Assembly (NCBI GenBank): GCA_009746045.1
Contig: RPFO01000034.1
Coordinates: 3,974,578 to 4,038,577, forward strand
Source: Mesostigma viride
Taxonomy: Eukaryota > Streptophyta > Mesostigmatophyceae > Mesostigmatales > Mesostigmataceae
Reading direction: 5' to 3'
DNA length: 64,000 bases
The notes beneath the pieces are model-generated. The model was not told where the DNA came from. It made no database searches and worked only from the letters and a program-made list of their open reading frames with translations. How positions within the stretch are numbered: the stretch's first letter is position 1; every line of letters begins with the position of its first letter. Positions 45,301 through 55,374 of this stretch are shown here, one piece after another. The translations under genes were made by a program, and so were the position numbers.

Positions 45301-48300
45301 CCATGCACATTGTGTGGTGGCCATGGTGGCGATTCTGCACACACACTACATTATGCACTATATTATGCACTATACTATGCACTATATTATGCACTATATT
45401 ATGCACTATAGTATGCCTCCTTGGGTGCATCATACATCCAAGGCACACTGTGATGCATGTTTCTGTGAGACACGTGCAGCGCTGGGCTGAGTATGTTCAT
45501 ACCATTATGCATTATTCCATGAAAGTTGTGCAGCTAAAAGTTGTTCGCTGGGCTGAGTATGTTCAGTATGTCAATGCCTCTGTAGCGGTGGCAGTGTGAA
45601 TGTATTTTTTCAGAGAGCATTGTGGGGCCCTCGTAAAATGCGGTACCAGCAGGTTTACTTGGTATGGCGGCGCATCAGCCAGTGTAGGGCACAAGTATGT
45701 GTTCGCGGCACACTCGCTGCCGCCATATGCCGGTTGGCACGCATGGCTATACCTGGCTCCGTTCACCAATTAAATGGGTGTGGCGTATGCTTTTATGTCG
45801 CCTATTCTGTAATGTCGTTGTAATCTGTTCAGGAGCCGTAATTAAACCACAGATTGGCAATGAGGTTACTCGGCTGCAGCTATTCATGCGACAGCCAGTG
45901 TGCACGTGTGTTTATGCAAGGGAGAAAGGAGGGGCGGGTAGCTTGACGAAGCGGCTGCGCATCAGCTCAATGGGCTTGGGGATAGTTTGGCCTCATTCTG
46001 CTCCACTGCTGGCAGGCTACACATGCATGCACGCGCATGTAGTTCCTTCTTCTCGATATTCTAGTAATCACTGCACACAAAGTGAGTGTTTGCCCATTTC
46101 AATGCATGTCTTATTCACATTCAATCTATGCTGGGCCATGGGCATGCACGGGTACCTGCGCAGACCGGCTTTGAGGCCTCGGCGGCCGACTCAGAGTTCA
46201 TCCTATTTTTGGACGACGACATCCGACTGCACCCGGGCTCTGTCGACGTGTTGGTGGATGGCCTCACGAAGCACCCACAGGTACACCTGGGCCTGCCTGG
46301 GCCATAGGTTGACCCTGGATGCACGAGATTCAGGAATAGGAAGACCTCTTGCTTCGAGGAGACGCCCTTTTTTCTGTTTTAACGCACCCTGTCTCTTGGG
46401 TCACACGACTTCATCATCCCTATAAAAGCAGCAAGTTTTTCGGCCTGTCATGCGTAGCCAAGATTGTGGACGAAATGATGCCCGTGTTGGGTTAGCCATC
46501 TGTGACTTCATGTGCGAGTCCAAAGGAGTACATATTGTGCATGGCACTTGCAGGTGTAGCTACCAGCTTGTGTATGCGCAGAGAGCTTTGGAACAGATGC
46601 CTCCATCGGGGTGTCCAAGCGTGTGGCCTTTGCCGGAGCTAGCGCATTCGCTGTTGTCGTGCATCCCAAGGCTTAGCCCAAAGCCTATACGCAGCGAGGA
46701 GCAACGATTCATCCTATGGAGGAGGGCAAAGCTAAGACGAGCACACCAAACCATATCTAGAGCGCACTATACTGCTGTCTAGGGCACCACCCTGCCGTGT
46801 CTCGTGCAGGTGCAATCCTGCCAAGTAGCCTTTGCCCTTTGCCTCTTTGCTCTTGTTCGTATTGGCCATAGTATCCTGTTTGGGGAGACTTTGCGCGATA
46901 TACGGGTGCTAAGCCACGCTTTTTGGTTTTCCTTTCTGGAGGGGAGGCCTACTGGGCGGTCCTTTGTCGCCCACTGAGCCATGCCGTCTCGCGCCACCTG
47001 CTCTGCGCGTGTGTATCGCCTCGTGCGCACTCACTGAAACACGGCGTGTTGCCACCTGTGGGACGTGCTTGTCGCCCGGTGCAGTGTTTCCTGGCGACCG
47101 GCTACCCCTTTGACATCCCGTCCGCGTCCTTTGGCAGCTACTGCTTCATGGCCAACCACCTGGTACGTGCCGCATAGACCAAGCACAGGGCTTGTCACGC
47201 AAGACCAAGCGAGCCGTCATAATAGGACCGAGCGGTCACAATAAGACCATGTGGTCACAGTAAGACCAAGCGGTCACAATAAGACCGAGCGGTCACAATA
47301 AGACCACGCGGTCACAATAAGACCGAGCGGTCACAATAAGACCACGCGGTCACAATAAGACCAAGCGGTCACAATAAGACCAAGCGGTCACAATAAGACC
47401 ACGCGGTCACAATAAGACGGAGCGATCACAATAAGACCGAGCGGTCACAATAAGACCAAGCGGTCACAATGACAGTTTATGGTCAGAAAACAGCTGCTAC
47501 ATCGCTAACACTCCGACAAAGACCCCGCAAACAAAAACGCTAGTCGCTGTAGGGATCGTAAGCACTGGCTGAATGCTGTTTCAAGGAGAGCGCTCGCGTG
47601 CCTTCCGTACGAGTCTCCCCTGCTCCCCCGAGCTTTCTGTCCTTGTCGCACGCCGAGCCAGGTATCAGCTTCCTGATCAATGGCCTCTACAAGCTATTGT
47701 GTTACAGTGGGCATTGCCTGCGGCGGCCATTTGCCTGGGTACTGCAGCGTGGTGTGGTTGCCTTACCGGTGTAAGGCCTGTGAGCATGCACTCCAATAAA
47801 CCATCGCTCCTTGAGCAAATTCCGTGTAGGGGAACCGTCTTTTGGGCTGAATAAATAGTGGTCATACCTTGCTGCGTGCCAGATACGCTTGAGTAGCACG
47901 CCTGCACAGCAGGTTCTGGCATAGTGGTAGCTCATCAATATTCTGTTTCTCGTCTTCACCTCCCCAAGGCCCCCACCCCTGCATCTCTTAATACGCGTCC
48001 TGGGGAATGCTATGCGCCTCTCCCTTCCATGTCCCCTTCCATGTCCCCCTCCATGTCAACGCTCTGCGTTCCCTGACCCCCCCAGCCGCTTATCGTCCCC
48101 TTTTCGACCGGCCGGCCAACCAGCTTTGTGTGGGGAGGCTGCATGATGGTACGTTCTCGGGTCGACCCGTCAACTGTATCGAACACCACATCGGACACTC
48201 GATCGAACACTATTTTGAACACACTCTTTGCATGTACGCACCAGGTTTGTGGGGCCAGGGTCATAACCGTGCGTACTGATGTACTGGTAGTGGACCAACG

Positions 48301-51300
48301 GCTGTCTGTCCCACGGCGTACGGCCTTCTCGTGGATTCCGTTCGACTCAGCCTGTAGCACGGGACCTGGGGCAGATTCCGCGAGTCTTGCTTGTTGTTAT
48401 GCTTGTTGTGCTTTCCCTTCTACGTTGACACTCGATCGCCTCTACTGTCCAAAGCAAGCATCATATACGTGCATGAGCCAAGCCCCTTGCCTTGGTGTGC
48501 GTGTGCACGCGCTCAAACAGCATGACCGCATTGGGAGCCAAGTAAAGCCAGGAAATGCAAGTTGTTTTTTATGTAGCCATCGAGGTGCCGATTGGTGGCT
48601 GATGGTTCGCTTCCTCAGTACGTGATAACGTCGTCCTTCCCACAGCTGCGTTCCAAGGACCTGCGCGCGGATCTGTACGGCTGCATCAGCGCATGGAGGC
48701 AGGGCTTCTCGGATGACCTCATCATGGCATCCATCGCAGGTGGGCCCTTGCGTATCGGATGGTGCGGCCGCCCTATGGATAGATAGATTGGTGGCCGCCA
48801 TCGCAGGTGCGCGTTTGCTTGCAGTACCGTGCGCCCGCCATAGGGACAGGGCATCCATCGAGCCGAGAGGGGACGCGTGGAGCCATTAGCAGTAAGGCTG
48901 TCCATTCACGTACACAAGCAGTATGACTGCAAAGAGCCACTCTGCTCCTCGTTTTAGTCGCGATGCAAAGCCAACAATAATGCACCTGGGCCGCAAGTTC
49001 ACATATCAGCAGCAGCACCATGAGCTCGTATTGTTTGTCATTGGAGGGGGGCTATGCAATCTCAATGCCAGCTTTACAAACCATTGTGGTGCTGAACTAT
49101 AGATGCATGAATGGGTGGGTTGGGCGACTTCCGGTCCCTGTGCACATGCCACATGGCATCCCTGCAGGCGCCAACCAGCGGGCGGTCCTGTGCCACAGCC
49201 GGTCCCTCTTCCAGAACTGGCTCAGCGACGAGTGCTCCATGCGGCGGTGGGTGCAGATGGCCTCAAGGGACCCTGCCCTGTCCCGTGCAGGGGTGTTTCG
49301 CGTACGCAGTCACGAAAGTCGTTGCATGCATTCAAACGTTCTCGCCTGCACAGTCAGGAAAGTCTACAATTATTTGCCATTTTTTTTATTTGATGGCAGG
49401 TGAGATGTAAAACTACCGTGTTCTTTAATCAAGCCGTGTGTAGAGTTATCTTTAATTAAGATGGGTGACGAGCATTGCGTGGGCATCACCTGCTGTGGGC
49501 CTTGCGTGGTGGGGAAACACTGTGACGTCATGGTGTGCAGCTCCTTGATAAAAGAGATAAACCACTCCTCATTGTTAAAAGAGATAGACCACTCCTCATT
49601 GTTAAAAGAGATAGACCTTCTTTCATTGATAAAGAGATAGACCACACGAATGCTCCTGGTGACTGAAGAGGTTGGTTCAGGATGCTGATAAGAGATTCAC
49701 GTAGGGGATGGCGTCCATCCTCACTGTTTGCTGCTGATCGCCACAAGCCATATATGCATTCAGCATGATGCAGGAAGATGGTCGGGCATCAGGCGGGGCA
49801 CGGTGTGTACTTCGCCACCCTGGTGGTGGGAAAATGCTTCAGAGAACACAGAAATGTGCTGAGCAGTCATGCCCTGAAGGACCTGGTCAATCAACTTGGT
49901 GGGCTTGCTTAGACAATGGGGTCAATGCCTAGCCTGACGGCCGGTATCAAATAATACCTATGCTGGAAACTACTTTAAGGCGTTGCAGATGCCTCACTTG
50001 GCAGAGGCTGGCCTTTCCTCTGTGCACATCTTGTGCGATGCGGTGTCCTGTGCATTTCATCGTGTCCCCACCCATAGGCACTGTTTGTCCTCTCATCATC
50101 CGTCATGCATGTGATGGGCACCCCGTCCACCGCCTGACATCACGGGTATGGACATCAGCCATCGGATTCACCTCAACTTGTGTCCACCGCCATGGCATCC
50201 CCCCCCCACAGCTACTGGAACTACCTCTGCCGCCAAGTCTACGTCCTCTACACCTGGTGCAGCTTCCACAACCGATGCGTCAACACGGCGCTCCTCCTCT
50301 CCCACAGCTACCTCTCCTGGGCGCTCTCCCTGCCCGTGCTGCCCGGCACGCTCCGCCTTCTAGCAGTCTTCACCGCGCTGCTCGCCCATGCGATGAGGCT
50401 GGCCATGGTAACGGCGACAAGCCTGGCGCGCGCGGTGCTGCGGGCGTTGCCGGACATCGAGAGCCGGTTGGCCCCACTGCAGGTGCCCAAGTTGAGGTTG
50501 TTCCGAAGGCTTGTCGAGGAGCGCTTGAGGGAATGGTCCGCGGGTGGGGGGAGCGAGAGCGGGGGGATGTTCGGCCACGCGGGCGCCAGCTTTAGCGACA
50601 CCGGGTCATCGCTTGCGGGCGCCAGCTGGCGCGATGCGTTTGGTGGTGCGGCACTCGGCGGGGGATGGCGCGGGAATGCAGATGGCAGCGGCGAGGGCGC
50701 GTGCTGGGACGACCCCTGGAGTCACCTGCCGTGGTGGAACGGTGCGGAGTGTTTTGCAGGATGTGCCGGGGTGGAACGGTGCAGAGTGTTTTGCAGGATG
50801 TGCCGGGGTGGAACGTGCCGAGTATTTGTGCAGGATGTCCTAGGGCGGAGCGTGCGGACTGTTTTGCAGGATGTCCTGGGGTGGAATGGTATGGGGAACG
50901 ATGCACCTGCGTGTGTGTTGTCGTTGGTGAGCTTGCACGTGCGGTAGCCTCAAGTCCTATGCGTGTTCACAGGTTTGATACAAATTTCTAAATCATCAGT
51001 CTGAATGTTTTTTCTTCGTGCATCTGTTGCTATGTGTATGGATGCGCAGCGCGTGCGTGCACGTGTCTGGAGGTTCGATCTTTAGTACGAGCATTAGTAC
51101 TTCAGCAGGATCATTAGTGCTTCAGTGCTATCATGATCTTGGCATATCGTTCTCATGCTTCACATCGCATGTAGGGCACGACAGGCCAAGAGCAATCATT
51201 TCGGGACACACACACACACACACACCGGCACACACACACTCGCACGCACACACACACACACACAGGCACACACACACAGACACACACACACACAGACACA

Positions 51301-52223
51301 CACACACAGACACACAACACAGACGCTCACACCGTGGTTTCTCACCTTCACGACTTCCTTTGACTTTCTTCCCCCTCGGCTGCATTTGGTGGTGATGGCC
51401 TCCCCTTGGTTGCGCCCAACGTGATGGGAGCGCCCCCCCCCAGGTGTCCGCGTGGGGCTATTCTACTGGGTGTCCCTGGCCATTGCCTTGGCGGCAACCC
51501 GCTGCATGATCCATGCGATGTCGTCGCTCACCAACGCGCTGTCACCGGACCTGCCCCCTGTGGTCGTGCGGCGGCGATTCTCCTGGGTCAAGGTGAGGCC
51601 AGCGAGCACGCAGCACTTGCTTTTCCGTAACCTCCACCGTCCTGTCTCCTCGATTTCCCGATCAATTTCCTGATCGATCTTCTGATCGATTTCCCAATCT
51701 CTATCCCGGTCGCTGCCGTCCATTTCCCTTCCCTGTATTTTCTCTGCTTGTGCTCCTTTTTCATTCCATTCTTTCACTCACACATGACACTGCGTGGGTG
51801 CTGTCTCGGTGTCTTGCATTCCTCCCCCGCCCCGTTCTCCTGCCCCCCCCCCCCCCCCTGTCTCTCTCCGTGCATGTGTGTGTCTATGCTATTTGCGTGC
51901 GTGTCTATGCTACGTGTGTGTTTGTCTATGCTATGTGCATGTGTGTGTCTATGCTATTTGCGTGTGTGTCTATGCTATGTGTGTGCGTGTCTATGCTATG
52001 GGTGTGTGTCTATGCTATGTGTGTGCGTGTCTATGCAATGTGTGTGCGTGTCTATGCAATGTGTGTGTGCGTGGATAACGTCCGCCAGACCTGGCTCGGC
52101 CTCATGGTCCACAACGCGCTGTACCCGGTCAGCGCGATCGTCACCGGCATCAACCCGGCGGTGGAGTGGTCCGGGACGCGATATGTGCGCAAGAAGGGGG
52201 TTGTCTGCCAGGTGCGTCCGTGA
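42362..52223 (+). CDS. GCS: Ceramide glucosyltransferase, GT21 family
   Basis: Membrane enzyme that transfers glucose from UDP-glucose to ceramide, giving glucosylceramide (ER/Golgi). Exons: 42362-42450, 42845-43214, 43823-43933, 45040-45108, 46164-46280, 47085-47162, 48086-48148, 48646-48739, 49168-49246, 50212-50741, 51444-51592, 52089-52223. The phases close to 627 aa. Seen: an N-terminal membrane anchor ([16 protein letters not shown]); a ~90-residue polar linker; [101 protein letters not shown]-terminal membrane spans; and [21 protein letters not shown] near the end. The order and motifs match plant glucosylceramide synthases. Exon 10 holds an extra ~100-residue Gly/Ser-rich insert between membrane segments. 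The start is ATG at 42362 or 42365. CAGGTGCGT near the stop could act as a donor, but plant homologues end at this point. Confidence 0.92.
43940..44397. repeat. 90-bp minisatellite after GT21 exon 3
   Basis: About five units of GGGCGGTGGGCAACATCCAG ... GATGCCGGTAGTATGACTG start a few nt after the exon 3 donor (43934). Repeat starts are at 43984, 44058, 44148, 44238 and 44328, so one early unit is 16 bp shorter. Confidence 0.95.
45346..45414. repeat. 12-bp repeat in GT21 intron 4
   Basis: Six copies of TATGCACTATAT-type units. The unit is AT rich and partly palindromic. Confidence 0.9.
47221..47470. repeat. 19-bp palindromic tandem repeat
   Basis: About 13 copies of GACCGAGCGGTCACAATAA with variants GACCAAGCGGTC and GACCACGCGGTC, beginning about 60 nt after the GT21 exon 6 donor. 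The core GACCG/CGGTC is an inverted repeat, so each unit can form a 5-bp stem. Confidence 0.95.
49540..49652. repeat. 30-bp repeat in GT21 intron 9
   Basis: Four imperfect copies of TTGTTAAAAGAGATAGACCA with CTCCTCA. The third and fourth copies have diverged. Confidence 0.85.
50729..50900. repeat. 37-bp repeat spanning GT21 exon 10 donor
   Basis: The unit CCGTGGTGGAACGGTGCGGA plus GTGTTTTGCAGGATGTG overlaps the exon 10 end (50741) and is repeated four more times with decay. Each unit repeats the exon end, the GT donor and a TTTTGCAG acceptor-like motif. Confidence 0.9.
51207..51325. repeat. (CA)n microsatellite
   Basis: About 110 bp of CA repeats with GACA and GGCA interruptions, in GT21 intron 10. 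Confidence 0.95.
51875..52075. repeat. TGTGTGTCTATGCTATG repeat, GT21 intron 11
   Basis: About nine units of roughly 22 bp (GTGTGTGTCTATGCTATGTG and variants), ending about 15 nt before the last exon acceptor. They fill the expected branch-point and pyrimidine-tract zone. Confidence 0.9.
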
Positions 52224-53208
52224 CGCTGGCCAGTAGAATCAACTAAAATATGATGTCTATCAAATGCTAATGACGGGATGGCCAACAGAATTTAATAATG
52301 GGGTGCCTACGAGTTCCTACTTCAAGAAAGCCAATGGAGCCTGTTGGATCCAGATCTGTTTGGCTGTCCATGCGGCGGAACAAACAGAATTTTTGGTCCA
52401 GAAGAAGTGAGCCAAAAGGTCGCACATGCATGAGCACAATATAGTAGCATGGTATGCTGGACTATGCATCGCTGGGGAGGACTTATGGCAGGTCTTTATC
52501 AAATGGAAGGACAGCATATAGACAGCCAAGTCAGCTGAAGAGGGCATTCTGTGTGTGTATCTTCCGTGCATAAGGTCATTAATGGCCAACATGCCATATC
52601 TGAGTTTGTTTGCCAGTCGGCAATTCTTGTCAATTCCACTAACCTTGAAGGGGGGTCGAAAGAGGGATGCTCTGATGTTAAAGCAGGCGCAAAGCACAGA
52701 GTGAGAATGGCAGCTGGCAGCCAAGCATGATAAACATTCTTCTCGGTTTCCAAATGTTTTACTTTGTCTGCCTTGCTTCTCTGCTTGTCTTACCCACGCC
52801 ATCCCGCCGTGATGGGCTCACCAGGTCCTACACGAGCAGGTGCATGTGGACAGACCTGTGTGAAACCGTCTCCAGGTGGCATGCCTTTGATCAAATGAAT
52901 GATCAAACGTGTGTGGGCGGCCCATTTCCTTGCTCCGATGTACAGGCTACATTGAGCCAGGATGTTGCGTCTCGTGAAAGTTCGATGAGACATATCTTCA
53001 ACGTGTGACAGGCTGATCAAGCATGACTTGTCATTAATGCCAAGCTGCGGGATGCCGGTGTCTACATATGCTCCCTGCATGGGCTTGAGGCCAGATTGAT
53101 TGAGCCAATACTTGATAGCAAGGCTCCGCAGATGGACTGCCACTTCTATATTTCCAGCTTCTTGCGCTGATGGCACCCATCATAGCTGGCAGAATTGGCA
53201 GTCGGTTA
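52224..53208. other. GT21 3' flank, no gene seen
   Basis: Presumed 3' UTR and intergenic sequence. Short frames only, with no recognised family or RNA. Confidence 0.45.
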
Positions 53209-54060
53209 AATTAATTAATTAATTAATTAATAGACACGTGACTGCGTCACGTGAGCATAAGTCCTCAGTGGGAGGGGAACATGGGATGGAATGGATGGCG
53301 TAAGCTATCTAGGTCCTAGTTACAGGGGTGTGGGCACCGCGGCCCGAATCGCTATGAATGCCATACGCGGTCATATGCGGAGCCCCCACAGACTTGGGGG
53401 TGGTCTCCTTCATCACTACTTGCCATCTATCCTTGCGTACCATCTGCCTCCATATTACAGACAAACCAGGAGGCTGCCCGGGCGTGAGCCCGTCGCATCG
53501 AACATGTCCATGCCGAGTCTATCACGAAAAGTCCAGAGGTGGCGACCCTGCCGCGCGCGGCCTGGGGCACGCCAGGTGAGGACATATCGCCCAGGCTGGG
53601 CGGGTTTGGTGCTAGTCTATCTGATGTGTCTACCTGATCTGTGCGGGCCAGGTGCCCGGCTAGGCCCAGGCGCCTGTGCCTAATAATGTGGGAAACATAG
53701 GGCAAATCAGCGTACAAATCCTCATTACTAATGTGCTAACCAAAGGGGATGTGAAGGGCCTTGCGCAGCATCTTGGTGACGTTGCCGTCGAGTCGTTGCG
53801 CCAGCTCCTGCGTCAGTGTCCAGGTCTCGGCGCCGTAGGTCAGGATCGTCAGAATGACGACCTTGAAGACGTCCTTGTGGAGTCGGCACACCTCGCCACA
53901 TGTCCCGGTTTCTGAAGGCTTTGCTGTTTTTGTTCCACCTACACGCGGCTTCATTCATTACGTATGCATGGGATTTCGCCATCAACCATATCAGCCAGTT
54001 TTAACCTTTTCAAGAACTTGGACGGCCAAGTACAGCTCAACCATGAATGAGGCGTAAATG
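53209..54060 (-). mobile_element. 5'-truncated LINE copy
   Basis: On the minus strand it reads LADMVDGEIP, a stretch with NRDMWRGVPTP, VFKVVILTILTYGAETWTLT, MLRKALHIPFG, YADLPYVSHIIRHRRLGLAG and HLARTDQVDTSDRL, then the family 3' UTR, hairpin (53232-53255) and TTAA tail (53211-53231). The RT catalytic core is missing. It is broken by at least two frameshifts and retains the region deleted in the 39008 copy. Confidence 0.9.
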
Positions 54061-55374
54061 CACCGGCCTGCATGAAGTCTGATCGACACAACGATAGTTT
54101 AATGCATGCAACCAACTGTATTATATGAGACTACACGTCTCATTAAGGAGCATCAGAGCATATAATTACAACCTTATGACGGATCATTGTTTGGATGCGA
54201 TGCTGTATGAATGCTCATGAGCGATCGATAGTTCCTGTATACACAAAAACTGCCCCCCTTGTTTTGGTACATGCATGTGGCCGGCCCTTGGCTTGGAAAT
54301 TGGAATGTAAGCAATTAATTTATCATGTTCCAAACTTTGACGCATGGTGACGTACAGGCACGTACTGACATTCAAAATTGTTCAAGACACACCCAAATGT
54401 GCCTGCGATTATACACTCGATCCTATATACAACCTATGAACACGCTAATCAACATTATATCAAGGAGACAACCAGCGCATGCCAGAAATCGGGAGAATCC
54501 GGACCAATCAACATTATATTGTCACGTCAGAATCAACATTATATGTACACTTAGATTCCTCTACTCCACACGGGTCTGGTATTTTAAGTATGCCCATGCA
54601 TGTCATATACAAAGAACTGGGCTATATACTACCTGGCACTCTGCTTGGGGCACAATGAAAACTCGGCAGGCACTAGCAGGCATGCAGCACTTTCTGCCAC
54701 ATATATAAATTCTGCACAGCGCCACGTTCTGTCTCAACCCAGCCCGGCTGCACACACCTTGGAAGATTTACATGCAGTACCAACTGGTGTAACGATCCTG
54801 CCCCTGATCCAGCATGCAAACGATCATCGACTATAGCTGCCAAGTCCCGATCAAGAAAAGTAATGCTTCCATCTGCCACTCTCTGACACGTCCACGAATG
54901 CCGTGGCTTGCGTTATCAGAAAACGTGCTACGATGACCTTTTCCTATTCTTGTGTTGCAGGTAGCGCCCGACATGGGGCCACCGCCATGGAAGACATCAT
55001 CAAATAGCCATGCATGGGTGGCCCCAGCCAGGGGGGTGCTTGTCAGCGATACACCCTTAGTTAGCTGCCAAAATTGCTTGTCCAAAACTGTTGTGGCTGA
55101 CCGACACGCCAGCCTCCGCAGCAATTATAATGAACAACAAGTAGGTGGCTACAAGTGCCACATTATGTACACACTTTAACTCCGCAACGTTGACACACGT
55201 TGCCTGTGGGAGACGCATGCTGCCAGGCATGCACAGCTGACACTTGACCTCGATGCCACACAAAGTAGCCACCGCCGACGCCCCTAAACTGCCACAGCCG
55301 CCGCCGCGGCCACCACTGCCACCATCGACGCCAGCAGCAGCCGGCCAACTTCCGTGGCCCCTTCCGTGGCCTTA
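54061..55374. other. Intergenic, no gene seen
   Basis: AT-rich sequence between the LINE and the IDO-like stop. ATCAACATTATAT occurs three times near 54445-54545. The 3' UTR of the IDO-like gene must lie in the right part. Confidence 0.4.

Noticed and set aside
47221-47470. CRISPR-like regular repeat
   Set aside because: The 19-bp units are contiguous without unique spacers, and the setting is a eukaryotic intron with no cas genes.
52201-52223. CAG|GTGCGT near the end of GT21 as a true donor
   Set aside because: Plant homologues end at this point and the in-frame stop follows three codons later; no downstream exon with family similarity was found.
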